Below are positions 51,844-59,913 of a stretch of DNA of 64,000 nt, in pieces. The number at the start of each line of letters is the position of its first letter. Positions within the stretch are counted from its first letter, which is position 1. A model generated the notes under the pieces. That model was not told the origin of the DNA. It was given only the letters and a program-made list of their open reading frames with translations, and made no database searches. The translations under genes and the position numbers were made by a program. The stretch comes from JBBSAT01 sp044223665 (GTDB lineage Bacteria > Myxococcota_A > Polyangia > Polyangiales > Sandaracinaceae): assembly GCA_044223665.1 (NCBI GenBank), contig JBGALT010000001.1:1-64000 (forward strand), in the 5' to 3' direction.

Positions 51844-52908
51844 CTACCGGGCGGCCTTCGCCAGGCGCTCTTCCACGATCTTGTCGGCCACCTTGGCCGT
51901 CGTCTCGCCGGTCTTCTTCGCGCGATCGCCGATCTCGTAGATGGTGTCGTAGATGCGCGAGACCTTCTCGCGGACCTTCGTCGCGTCGTAGGCCTGCTTG
52001 GTGCGCGCGAGCTCGTGCTCGGCGGCCACGTTGTAGAGGCCGCCCGCGTTGATGGCGTAGTCCGGCGCGTAGAAGATGCCGCGCGAGAGCAGCATCTCGC
52101 CGTGGCGCGCCTCGGCGAGCTGGTTGTTCGCGGCGCCGGCGACGGCCTTCACCTTGAGCTGCGGGATCGACGCATCGTCGAGGATCGCGCCGAGCGCGCA
52201 CGGCGCGAAGACGTCCGCCTCGACGGCGAAGATGTCGTCGTTGCCGACGACGGCCGCGCCGAATTCGCTCTTCACGCGCTCGACGCGCGCCTTGTCGACG
52301 TCGGTCACGGTGAGCTTGGCGCCGAGCGCGTGCAGCTCCTTGCAGAGGTAGTAGCCGACGTGGCCGACGCCCTGCACGGAGACGTGCACGCCGTCGAGCG
52401 ACTTGCGGCCCATCGAGAGCTGCACGGCCGCCTCGAGACCGCGGCGCACGCCGAACGCGGTGAACGGCGAGGGATCGCCGGAGCCGCCGTGGTCGGCCTT
52501 CACGCCCGTCACGTGGGGCGTGACCGAGCGGATCGTCTCCATGTCCTCGACCGCGGTGCCGCTGTCCTCGGCCGTGATGTAGCGACCGCCCAGGCCGTCG
52601 ACGAAGCGACCGAACGCACGGAACAGGCCCTCCCGATCGATCTTTCCTGCGGGGCGCATGATCACGCTCTTGCCGCCGCCGTGCGGGATGTTCGAGATCG
52701 CCGCCTTGTACGTCATGCCGCGCGCGAGCCGGAGCGCGTCGACGAGCGCGAGCTCCTCGTGCGGGTACGGGATGAAGCGACAGCCACCGAGCGACGGCCC
52801 CAGGCGCGTGTCGTGGATCGCGACGATGGCCTTCAGGCCGGTCGCGGCGTCCCGCGCGAAGTGGACCTCTCCGTACTCGAGCGACGTGAGATGGGCGAAG
52901 ACGTTCAC
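51844..52908 (-). CDS. Leucine/phenylalanine/valine dehydrogenase
   Basis: A 354-aa NAD-dependent amino-acid dehydrogenase (Glu/Leu/Phe/Val dehydrogenase superfamily). LGGCRFIPYP, the catalytic Lys in ARGMTYKAAISNIPHGGGKS, ITAEDSGTAVEDM, then the Rossmann motif VQGVGHVGYYL with Asp in VTDVDKA selecting NAD. The length matches leucine dehydrogenases, which deaminate branched-chain amino acids to 2-keto acids. GTG 52908 is chosen. It is upstream of the SGNH cluster but likely a housekeeping gene. Confidence 0.9.
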   Translation of the reverse strand: MNVFAHLTSLEYGEVHFARDAATGLKAIVAIHDTRLGPSLGGCRFIPYPHEELALVDALRLARGMTYKAAISNIPHGGGKSVIMRPAGKIDREGLFRAFGRFVDGLGGRYITAEDSGTAVEDMETIRSVTPHVTGVKADHGGSGDPSPFTAFGVRRGLEAAVQLSMGRKSLDGVHVSVQGVGHVGYYLCKELHALGAKLTVTDVDKARVERVKSEFGAAVVGNDDIFAVEADVFAPCALGAILDDASIPQLKVKAVAGAANNQLAEARHGEMLLSRGIFYAPDYAINAGGLYNVAAEHELARTKQAYDATKVREKVSRIYDTIYEIGDRAKKTGETTAKVADKIVEERLAKAAR

Positions 52909-53061
52909 GACCGAGCATCCTTTCGCTCGCCGGCGTCGTGACGAGCAGCGCTCGCTTACCCGTCCCATTTGCGCTCTGCAACGACGCAGCGCGTTGACGG
53001 AGCCATGGAATGCAGCCCGCCGAGCCCTCACGAGACCGTCGCGCTCGCGCGCGAACCTGTG

Positions 53062-53067
53062 TAGCGT
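53062..53067 (+). promoter_or_regulatory. -10 box TAGCGT for the gene at 53075
   Basis: Spacing of 7 nt to GTG 53075, favouring it over ATG 53099. Confidence 0.45.
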
Positions 53068-53074
53068 GGCCGCC

Positions 53075-53857
53075 GTGCCCTGCGCGCTGCGGCTGCTGAT
53101 GGTCCTCTTGGTTTCGATGTTCCTGCACACGCCGTCGGCGCTCGCGCAGGACACCTCGGAGGCCGAGCTCGCGCGCTGCGCCGACTTCGGCCTCGACGAC
53201 GCCGAGGTGACGGCGCGCTTGCACGACGTGCGCGCCCGCATCGAGCAGCACGAGCCCGCCATGCGTCACTGGGTGACCGCGGTCGGTGCGATCCACGGCG
53301 CGCTGGTGATCGGCGAGCTGGTCCTGGCGTTCACCGCGAGCGGTGACGGCCCGCGCACGGAGGCGATCATCGGCGCGATCAGCGGCGGCCTCGGCTTCGT
53401 GACGCTCCTCACGTCGTTCCCTCCGCTCGTCGGCGCCGGCGGATCGCTCGACGCGATGCCGGAGCAGACGCCCGAGGAGCGCCTGGCCAAGCTGGTGCGC
53501 GCCGAAGAGCTCCTGCGACGCAGCGCCGACTCGGTCTCGTTCGTGCGCGGGCCGATCGCGTCGCTGCTCTCGGCCGGCTACGTCATCGTCGTCTCGAGCT
53601 TGCTGGCGACCGTCTTCCAGCGAACGACGGGCGCGTTCGTGCTCGCGGCCGGCGGCGTGGTCCTCGGCCAGGGCCGGCTGCTCGTGCACCCCGACGGGAT
53701 CCTCCACGAGTGGCGCCGCTACCGCCTGGTGCATCCCGACGCCGGGTGCGAGCCCGCATCGCCCGCCGCCGCCCACGCGAGCCTCGGCGTCGGATGGCAG
53801 CTCGGCGCGGCGCCCTTCGCCGGCGGCGGCGGCATCGGCTTCTCCCTCACGTTCTGA
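53075..53857 (+). CDS. Exported membrane protein, 260 aa, family unknown
   Basis: Signal peptide (LRLLMVLLVSMFLHTPSALAQ in outline, cleaved near residue 25). The mature protein has a helical region, two hydrophobic segments (WVTAVGAIHGALVIGELVLA and AIIGAISGGLGFVTLLTSF), a charged helix (EERLAKLVRAEELLRRSADS), two more hydrophobic segments, and a Gly/Ala-rich end with GVGWQLGAAPF and GFSLTF, the ending typical of outer-membrane beta proteins. Its stop overlaps the next ATG (TGATG). Confidence 0.7.
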   Translation: MPCALRLLMVLLVSMFLHTPSALAQDTSEAELARCADFGLDDAEVTARLHDVRARIEQHEPAMRHWVTAVGAIHGALVIGELVLAFTASGDGPRTEAIIGAISGGLGFVTLLTSFPPLVGAGGSLDAMPEQTPEERLAKLVRAEELLRRSADSVSFVRGPIASLLSAGYVIVVSSLLATVFQRTTGAFVLAAGGVVLGQGRLLVHPDGILHEWRRYRLVHPDAGCEPASPAAAHASLGVGWQLGAAPFAGGGGIGFSLTF

Positions 53858-54543
53858 TGCGCGATAGTCGATGCATGTCAGGCATGCGGGCCCTTCCCTG
53901 GATCGCGCTGGTGACCACGCTCGGCTGCGGCCCCGCGGCGCGCAGCGGCGCGATCTACGCGGGTCGCGCCGACGGTGACCCCTCGATCGAGTGCTTGCCC
54001 GATCCCGACGTCGCCGACACGGAGCTCACCGCGCACATGCAGCGAGGCCGCGAGCTCGCGATCGCCTCGTTCGAGATCGCCGATCCGGAGATCCCGCCGG
54101 ATCACGCCGTCCAGGTGCTGAGCGCGTGGGCCGCCGGCCCCCTTCGGACCTGGATCGAGCAGAAGACGCACGCCGTGGACGCCGCGCGCGAAGAGCTCGA
54201 TCTCGCCGCGGAAGAGAGCCATCGGCAGCGCATCATGGGCGGCGCGATCGTGGGGCTGATGCACGAGGACATCGCGCGCATCGTCTCGCGCGTCCCGGCC
54301 CCGTCCGATCTGGCGGACGAGCCGGAGATCCTGGCGGCCTTCGAGCACGTCATCCAGGGCCAGGCCCGGCCCTACTATCGGCTCGCGCGCCAGGCCTACC
54401 GCGCATGCGCGCTGAACGCGGTCGCGCCGGAGTCGATGCAGCACTGGTCGCGCTTCTGCCGCGAGCGGATGGACGCGCTGCCGGAGGACGAGAGCGACGC
54501 GGTGACGGAAGAAGGAACGACCGTCGAGGTCCTGCACGACTGA
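53857..54543 (+). CDS. Putative lipoprotein, 228 aa
   Basis: ATG 53857 overlaps the previous stop, so coupling is likely; ATG 53875 and 53884 are alternative starts nearer the signal peptide. Lipobox in ALVTTLGC. The mature part is mainly helical and acidic (VDAAREELDLAAEESHRQR) with no recognised domain. Three TGCACGAC-containing units at 54533-54580 span its stop codon. Confidence 0.68.
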   Translation: MRDSRCMSGMRALPWIALVTTLGCGPAARSGAIYAGRADGDPSIECLPDPDVADTELTAHMQRGRELAIASFEIADPEIPPDHAVQVLSAWAAGPLRTWIEQKTHAVDAAREELDLAAEESHRQRIMGGAIVGLMHEDIARIVSRVPAPSDLADEPEILAAFEHVIQGQARPYYRLARQAYRACALNAVAPESMQHWSRFCRERMDALPEDESDAVTEEGTTVEVLHD

Positions 54544-54580
54544 GAGGGTGACTGCACGACTGAGCTCTGCACGACCGAGC
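54533..54580. repeat. Three short direct repeats across a stop codon
   Basis: TGCACGAC at 54533, 54553 and 54568, each followed by TGAG, TGAG and CGAG. The first TGA is the stop codon of the lipoprotein gene; the second repeats it out of frame. A local slippage product. Confidence 0.6.
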
Positions 54581-54649
54581 TCCGCCGCCGCGCCGGCGAG
54601 GAAGAGCGCGACCAGACGGGCGTAGAAGATCACGGAGGCTGGTTTTCCG

Positions 54650-55315
54650 ATGCGCATCCTTCTTCGCACTTCGCTCGTCGGCCTGATCGCGATGCTCGGC
54701 CTCTTCGGCTGCGAGCGACGCGCGCGCGTCGTGTACGTCGACGTCCCGGTCGAGACGACCACGGTGGGTGCCGAGGCGCCGCCGCCCCCGCCGCCTCCTC
54801 CCGCTCCGCCGCCGCAGGAGACGACGATCCAGATCCAGCTGCAGGCCGGCGTCACGACGTCCGCGATCCAGTGCGCGCCCGGCGCCACCGAGGCCTGCAA
54901 CGGTCTCGACGACAACTGCGACGGCCGCATCGACGAGGGCTGCGGATGGCAGAGCGGCGCGGTGCAGATCACGCTCTCGTGGGACACCGGCGCCGACATC
55001 GACCTGTACGTGACCGACCCGTCGGGGTTCGAGATCAACTACGCGCGGCGCGAGTCCCCCACCGGCGGCATCCTCGACCACGACGCCCGCGGCGCGTGTG
55101 TCCCCGGCACCGGCACGATCGAGAACGTCTACTGGTCGACGCCGACGCCTCCGCGCGGCGAGTACTACGTGGCGCTGCACTACTGGGGCGACTGCGGCGT
55201 CGCCGGCATGACGCCCGCGCACGTGTCGATCTCGGTGGGTGGACGGCTCGTCGGTGTCTACGACGTCGTCCTCGCGCCCGGCCAGCGCCTGCCGATCGCC
55301 GTCCTGCCGCTCTGA
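54650..55315 (+). CDS. Lipoprotein with MopE-like motif and YfaP/DUF2135-like domain
   Basis: A 221-aa protein: lipobox LGLFGC (Cys 21), Pro-rich linker (PPPPPPPPAPPP), then CNGLDDNCDGRIDEGC near residue 83, the Asn/Asp/Cys motif of MopE-type metal-binding surface proteins. The C-terminal domain (ITLSWDTGADIDLYVTDPSG, then GEYYVALHYWGDCG and ISVGGRLVGVYD) is a beta sandwich of the YfaP/DUF2135 type. GGAGG lies 10 bases before ATG. Surface or periplasmic, ligand unknown. Confidence 0.82.
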   Translation: MRILLRTSLVGLIAMLGLFGCERRARVVYVDVPVETTTVGAEAPPPPPPPPAPPPQETTIQIQLQAGVTTSAIQCAPGATEACNGLDDNCDGRIDEGCGWQSGAVQITLSWDTGADIDLYVTDPSGFEINYARRESPTGGILDHDARGACVPGTGTIENVYWSTPTPPRGEYYVALHYWGDCGVAGMTPAHVSISVGGRLVGVYDVVLAPGQRLPIAVLPL

Positions 55316-55351
55316 CGCCACCGATGCCGGCTCCCCACCGGGCGTGAGCGG

Positions 55352-55963
55352 CTACGCACCGATGCGCTCGGCGTAGCCGCGCACGCGCGCGAGCCAGCGC
55401 TCGCGCTCCTCTTGCGTCGTCAGCTTGAGCCGCGGGAGGTAGTAGCGGCGCACGGGACCGAAGCCGCAGTACCAGAACACCGTGAACAGGATGGCGAGCC
55501 AGCCAGGATCGACGAGCGCGACCCACCACGGCGAGTCGAGCGTGTAGAAGAAGTGCGCGGCCTTCCCGCGCGCGAGCCCGTCGGGCAGCACTGCCGTGCG
55601 TGGGCGGTCCTTGAACGAGTAGGTGAGGCCGGAGACGAACACGCGGTCGATCCAGCCCTTCAACATCGCCGGGAATCCGCCCCACCACACCGGATAGACG
55701 AGCACCATCGCGTCGCACCACGCGACCAGCTCCCGGTGCGCGCGCGTGTACTCCACCTTGTCGAGATCGCGTCGGCGGCGCTCCTCGTCGACGACGAGCA
55801 CCGGGTCGAAGGGATCGGCGTGCAGATCGAGCACGCGCACCTCGGCCGCCGAAGCACGCAGCCCGTCCTCGATCCGCTCGAGCACGGCGTGCGTGAAGCT
55901 CTTCGGGTTGGGATGGCAGTAGACGACGAGGATCTTCTTCGCGCTCACGTTCCAAGGGCGCAC
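55352..55963 (-). CDS. NAD(P)H:quinone oxidoreductase-like flavoprotein
   Basis: A 203-aa flavodoxin-fold protein (NQO/KefF/MdaB type). FMN/FAD-binding VVYCHPNPKSFTHAV at the start, MVLVYPVWWGGFPAMLKGWIDRV in the middle (given in two parts: MVLVYPVWWGGFP and AMLKGWIDRV), and FFYTLDSPWW later. Two-electron reduction of quinones in the cytosol is the usual role. GTG 55963 and GTG 55948 are both possible; the fold begins just after the second. Confidence 0.88.
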   Translation of the reverse strand: MRPWNVSAKKILVVYCHPNPKSFTHAVLERIEDGLRASAAEVRVLDLHADPFDPVLVVDEERRRRDLDKVEYTRAHRELVAWCDAMVLVYPVWWGGFPAMLKGWIDRVFVSGLTYSFKDRPRTAVLPDGLARGKAAHFFYTLDSPWWVALVDPGWLAILFTVFWYCGFGPVRRYYLPRLKLTTQEERERWLARVRGYAERIGA

Positions 55964-56033
55964 GGATGCGTCGGCCCGAGCGTACGCAGCGGGGGCATGG
56001 CGCGTCGATCCCCTTCTCGGGCTGGCCCTCGTT

Positions 56034-56491
56034 TCACCGTGCGGGTGAGCGACATCCCTCTGCGACGATGCGGACCGCGCTCCCCCCAGGCTCTGCCAGC
56101 GCGGCGCCGTAGGTCGTGAGACGCCCGGTGGGAACCCCGCGCGCCTGCAGGCCGGCGCGCACCGTCTCTAGGCGCGCGCGCGCCAGCTCGTCCTCCGGAC
56201 CCGTCGCGACGAGATGGAGGATGACGCCGGGCGCGAGCTCGCGGCCGTCGGCCGAGACACCCTCGAGCAGGCGCTCGCCCGGCTCGTCGAGGACGCCTGC
56301 GCCCGGGGCGAAGACGACCTCGAGCGGTACGGTGTCCGGGCAGCCATCGCCGAGCCGATCGCCGACCCTGCATCCCTCGGGCAGCGTGCTGCAGCGATCG
56401 GAGCCGGCCCGAGCGCGATCTCCGGCTCGGGCTCCGCGCGATCGCAGGCCACGAGCCAGACGACGAAGAGGGCAGGCCACGCGCGCTGCAC
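56034..56491 (-). pseudogene. OmpA-like lipoprotein gene with a frameshift
   Basis: GTG 56491 begins a good lipoprotein signal (QRAWPALFVVWLVACDRAEP). Near 56385-56405, around CGATCGCTGCAGCACG, the sensible frame changes: CSTLPEGCRVGDRLGDGCPD and PLEVVFAPGAGVLDEPGERL continue in another frame to the stop at 56034 with ELARARLETVRAGLQARGVP, an OmpA/Pal-like peptidoglycan-binding pattern. One indel would give a roughly 150-aa protein. It is either a decayed gene or a sequence error. Confidence 0.55.
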
Positions 56492-56721
56492 GCGGGACCG
56501 TTAGCACGGCCACCCCCACCGCACGCACGCTTATCCGCACGTATCGCTTCTTATCCATCGCGTTCGGGCCGTCCTGGCGAGCGCCGCGCGATTCGTCGCG
56601 CCCACGCGCGCTCGGCCACGGCACGGGGCCTGCTCCGACGTCGAGCCGAGCCTGGAGCTCGAGAGGAAGAGCACCGGAAAACGGTCGAAGCCGGTCTGTA
56701 AGAGGCGAGACACGATTGCAT

Positions 56722-56741
56722 GCGCGTCCCCACGGACGCGC
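56722..56741 (+). other. Perfect 8-bp hairpin upstream of the tRNA-like element
   Basis: GCGCGTCC-CCAC-GGACGCGC, 46 bases before the tRNA-like sequence at 56788. The 56492-56904 interval has no protein gene that I can support; it holds this hairpin, the tRNA-like sequence and an unremarkable remainder. Confidence 0.45.
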
Positions 56742-56787
56742 GGGGTGTGGGGTGTGGGCAGGGTTGCGGATGCACCGAATGGCAGGG

Positions 56788-56871
56788 CGAGCCCCGGTCG
56801 CTAGGGAAGCGCGTTTCCCAAACGCCCGCTCTGCGTGCCTCGGTGCGGGTTCGAGTCCCGTCAGGCTCGCG
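56788..56871 (+). tRNA. Irregular tRNA-like sequence (candidate, CCC loop)
   Basis: A 7-bp acceptor-like stem (56788-56794 with 56864-56870), a canonical T arm (GCGGG-TTCGAGT-CCCGT, 56845-56861), a 3-bp D-like arm with GG in the loop, and an anticodon-like hairpin with CCC. The fit is imperfect: two unpaired bases separate T stem and acceptor, the anticodon loop is six rather than seven bases, and the variable region is long (class II-like). CCA is not encoded. It could be a decayed or specialised tRNA. It ends 33 bases before the 437-aa gene. Confidence 0.4.
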
Positions 56872-56904
56872 CGAAGCGAAAGCGAACGAGAGAAGGAGGA
56901 GGCC

Positions 56905-58218
56905 ATGTCACTCGACACGCTCTACACGACGCTCGCCGAGCGCCGCCGTCCCGAGGACGTCGCGGACCTCGTCCACACGCGCCTCGCGGGCCGTCTCACC
57001 CCGTGGGAGGACACGCTCCTCACACGCGCCTCTTCGCGCTCGCTCCGCCAGGCGTGGCTCGGCTACACCTCGATGCGGCAGGACTGGGCGCGCGCCGTCG
57101 GCATGCACCGCCAGGTCGGCCGCGCGCGCCTGCTCTTCGAGAGCGCCCGCACCATCGACGGCTTCGACGCCGACGCCCCCGACCGGATCGCGGCGTTCCT
57201 CGACCAAGTCTCGCCCGAGATCGCCAAGGTGCGCACGGAGAACGACTTTCTCCGCGATCGCCTCGATCGCGCCGAGCGTCGCGCCGCCGGGCTGCACCTC
57301 TCGCGCCGCCGCTACGACAAGCTCTGGCGCTTGCTCCGCCGCATGGAGCTGCGACTGATGGCGCTGGTGCGCGAGATCCGCAAGACGCGCCTCACCCGCA
57401 TCGGCAAGCAGCGCATGGCGCCCTACCTCGCCAAGGGCGAGCTCGTCCGCAGCGAGAGCTCGGCATGCTTGGTCGCCTACATGACGGCCAGGCTCGGCCT
57501 GCGCTCGACGTTCACCGTGGGGGGACAAGCGAAGGCCTTCGACGAGATCGCGCACATGCTGCTCGAGCGCTGCTTCCGCGACCCGGAGACGTCGTTCTTC
57601 GCGATCGCGCACGTGCATCCGGCACCCGAGGTGCTGCTGCGCCTCACGAACGACGAGCGCGGGCGCCTGCTCGCCTCGAGCTTCGAGATCTTGCGCGACG
57701 CGGCGACGCTGCTCGACGAGCTCTACGAGGCGCGCCCCTTCGATCGCGCGCGGATGGTCGTCCAGCGCGGCGACGACAGCTCGACGTGGAACCAGACGGC
57801 GAGCGCCTTCAACGCGGCGCGCGACCACTGGATCGCGCTGCTCTCGGCGATGGGCGCCGGCGACGTGATCGAGCGCATGTGCGTCCCCAAGGTCATGCGC
57901 TTGATCGCCGGGGACCTCGCCGCGTGGCACCGAGCGGTCGGGCATCTCGGCGATCCGAACGTCGCCGTCGCCGCCGCGTTGCCGTCGGGATGGAGCGTCG
58001 TGCGGGGCGAGGCGAGCTGCGAGCGCGAGGACGTGCGCGCGAGCTGCGCAGCCGTCGGGATCGATCCGGTGCGGACGGGCTGGATCGGGCCCCGACCGCG
58101 AACGGAGGTCGATCGGTTCCGGCCGACGCCCGAGCTCGTGCACGGCGTGGCGGTGGGCAGCCCGCACCTGGCCACCTTGCTGCGCCGGATGGGGATCTTC
58201 TCGGGAAAGACGTGCTGA
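56905..58218 (+). CDS. Unrecognised 437-aa protein flanked by tRNA-type sequences
   Basis: I do not recognise the family. AAGGAGGAGG before ATG 56905 is the strongest ribosome binding site in the window. There is no signal peptide or membrane span. Residues about 1-110 are mixed helical (LVHTRLAGRLTPWEDTLLTR, SLRQAWLGYTSMRQDW); 110-175 is a highly basic coiled-coil-like stretch (FLRDRLDRAERRAAG, LWRLLRRMELRLMALVREIR), fitting nucleic-acid contact; then ESSACLVAYMTARLGLRSTF and a helical C-terminal half ending KTC. A tRNA in an extended hairpin starts 28 bases after the stop and a tRNA-like sequence precedes the gene. RNA binding or tRNA processing is inference from context. Confidence 0.8.
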   Translation: MSLDTLYTTLAERRRPEDVADLVHTRLAGRLTPWEDTLLTRASSRSLRQAWLGYTSMRQDWARAVGMHRQVGRARLLFESARTIDGFDADAPDRIAAFLDQVSPEIAKVRTENDFLRDRLDRAERRAAGLHLSRRRYDKLWRLLRRMELRLMALVREIRKTRLTRIGKQRMAPYLAKGELVRSESSACLVAYMTARLGLRSTFTVGGQAKAFDEIAHMLLERCFRDPETSFFAIAHVHPAPEVLLRLTNDERGRLLASSFEILRDAATLLDELYEARPFDRARMVVQRGDDSSTWNQTASAFNAARDHWIALLSAMGAGDVIERMCVPKVMRLIAGDLAAWHRAVGHLGDPNVAVAAALPSGWSVVRGEASCEREDVRASCAAVGIDPVRTGWIGPRPRTEVDRFRPTPELVHGVAVGSPHLATLLRRMGIFSGKTC

Positions 58219-58224
58219 CGAGAG

Positions 58225-58339
58225 GTCGGCGCGGCGAAGCGCGCAGCACGCACTAGCTCAGAGGTAGAGCGGTCGGCACGTAACCGACTGGACGCTGGTT
58301 CGAGCCCAGCGTGCGTGAAGCGCACTTCGCCGCGCCGGC
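58225..58339 (+). other. Extended hairpin enclosing a tRNA
   Basis: Flanks 58225-58239 and 58325-58339 pair for 15 consecutive bp (one G-T). After one C-A mismatch, 58241-58244 pairs with 58320-58323 for 4 bp. A 2x2 internal loop (AG/AA) then leads into the 7-bp acceptor stem of the tRNA at 58247-58318. The stem begins seven bases after the stop of the 437-aa gene, so it would fold in that mRNA and could protect its end, terminate transcription or guide processing. Confidence 0.8.
58247..58318 (+). tRNA. tRNA-Thr(CGU)-like cloverleaf with A33
   Basis: All stems are perfect: acceptor CACGCAC/GTGCGTG, D arm GCTC/GAGC with GG in the loop, anticodon arm GTCGG/CCGAC, variable TGGAC, T arm GCTGG/CCAGC with TTCGAGC, discriminator A at 58318. 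The anticodon loop is CACGTAA, so the anticodon is CGU (codon ACG, Thr). Position 33 is A where U is almost universal, and the first pair is C1-G72 rather than the usual G1-C72. CCA is not encoded. The fold is certain; identity and use in translation are not. Confidence 0.8.
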
Positions 58340-58413
58340 GGGCGGCGCCCAACCGAATGCGAGTGACGACTCCGGCTGCGAAATGAAACCATGACGCAGT
58401 GCGTAGGAAGTCC

Positions 58414-59799
58414 ATGACGACCTCCACGACCCTGATGGCCGCGCCGAACGAGGACGATCGCGAGCAAGAGGTCGAAGCGGACGAGCGCGAGCGCTCCCCG
58501 CACGCGCTGCCGCGACCGAAGCCGAGCGCGGTGCTCGCGCGTGCGCTCGTCGTCGCCTCGATCTTCGCCTGGTACGGCCTGCGCCGCTTCTGGGGCGCGC
58601 TCACCGAGACGCTCACCGGGCCGCAGGCGCTGCGCATGGCCTTCGAGCACCTCGGGCCCATCTACGTGAAGCTCGGCCAGCTCGTCGCCTCGGGCGAGGC
58701 GCTCTTCCCGAAGGCCTACTCCGAAGAGCTCCGCGCGCTGCTCGACCGCGTCCCGCCCATGCCCTGGGCCGAAGTACGGCGCGTGGTACGCGAGGACCTC
58801 GGCACGCCGATCGAGGTGGCCTTCGCAGAGGTCGACCCGAAGCCACTCGCCGCTGCGAGCATCGCGCAGGTCCACGCCGCGAAGCTGCACGACGGAGCCG
58901 ACGTCGTGGTCAAGGTGCAGCGGCCCGGGATCGGCGAGCTCGCCGCGGCCGACATCGCGATCATGCGCCTCATCGCGCGCGCGGCCGAGTGGGTGAGCGA
59001 GCTCGCCGCAGGCTCGAACGTGGTCGCGTTCGTCGACGACTTCGAGGCGAACCTGGAGCGCGAGCTCGACTTCCGGCTCGAGGCCCAGCGCATGCGCGAC
59101 TTCATGGACGTGATGCGCGCGATGGGGAACCGCGTGACCGCGGCGCCCGAGGTGGTCGACGCGCTCACGCACGCACGCGTGCTCACGATGGAGCGCTTCC
59201 GCGGCTGGCGCATCGACGACGTGCCCGCCGTGCGCGCGAGCGGCTACGACGTGGAGGAGCGCCTCCTCCAGGGCATCCGCGCGTGGTTCCAGCCGCTCAT
59301 CCTGCGCGGCTTCTTCCACGGCGACGTCCACGCCGGGAACTTCATGCTGCTCGAGGACGGGCGCGTGGGCTTCCTCGACTTCGGCATCGTGGGCGACCTC
59401 GGCCACATGGACCGCCGGGGCGTGATCGAGTTCGTCGCCGGGTTCCAGCAGCGCGACTTCGAGCGCGTCGCGGCGGCCATGGTGGCGATGCGCACCACGC
59501 GCAACGAGGCGCCGGTCGACGCCGTCGCGCTGGGGGCCGACTTGCACGCGGCCTTCGCGGGCACGACGCCCGACGAGTTCGATCTCAAGGACTTCGTTCC
59601 CGGGATGATCGGCACCGCGAAGAAGCACGGCCTGCGGATGCCCCGTGATCTGGTGCTCGTGACCAAGCAGCTCGTCTACCTCGATCGCATCACGCGCACG
59701 TACGGCGGCGCGCGCACGAACGTGCTGACCGACGAGCGCCTCACGAACCTGATCACGCAGGACGTGCTCGCCGCACTCTTCGCGCCGACGCGCGCATGA
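58414..59799 (+). CDS. ABC1/UbiB-family atypical kinase
   Basis: A 461-aa protein. Signature: YVKLGQLVASGEALFPKAY (KxGQ region), nucleotide Ala-rich loop in AAASIAQVHAAKL, catalytic Lys in VVVKVQRPG, ExD in ERELDFRLE, then FFHGDVHAGNFMLL and FLDFGIVGDL for metal binding. UbiB relatives support ubiquinone synthesis or lipid homeostasis. An N-terminal span (ALVVASIFAWYGL) is present, but there is no C-terminal pair of membrane helices. TAGGAAG lies 5 bases before ATG 58414; GTG 58399 is a weaker start. Confidence 0.9.
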   Translation: MTTSTTLMAAPNEDDREQEVEADERERSPHALPRPKPSAVLARALVVASIFAWYGLRRFWGALTETLTGPQALRMAFEHLGPIYVKLGQLVASGEALFPKAYSEELRALLDRVPPMPWAEVRRVVREDLGTPIEVAFAEVDPKPLAAASIAQVHAAKLHDGADVVVKVQRPGIGELAAADIAIMRLIARAAEWVSELAAGSNVVAFVDDFEANLERELDFRLEAQRMRDFMDVMRAMGNRVTAAPEVVDALTHARVLTMERFRGWRIDDVPAVRASGYDVEERLLQGIRAWFQPLILRGFFHGDVHAGNFMLLEDGRVGFLDFGIVGDLGHMDRRGVIEFVAGFQQRDFERVAAAMVAMRTTRNEAPVDAVALGADLHAAFAGTTPDEFDLKDFVPGMIGTAKKHGLRMPRDLVLVTKQLVYLDRITRTYGGARTNVLTDERLTNLITQDVLAALFAPTRA

Positions 59800-59913
59800 T
59801 CGAGCTCGCGCGAAGGGGCGAGCGCGGAACCGCTCGTCGGGCCGAGAGTAGCCAGCGTCGTGCGCGGGAGGGACCGCGGTTCGAGCCGGATCCGGGCGGA
59901 AGACCGCTCCGCC

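Noticed and set aside
56034..56558. ATG 56558 (MDKKRYVRISV) as the start of an intact OmpA-like protein in a single frame
   Set aside because: The stretch before the OmpA-like part becomes Arg-rich, while the other frame holds a proper lipoprotein signal, so a frameshift is the better explanation.
59860..59900. GGTTCGAGCC with tRNA T-loop character after the UbiB-like gene, a possible third tRNA
   Set aside because: The bases around it do not pair as a T stem, and no acceptor, D or anticodon arm could be drawn.
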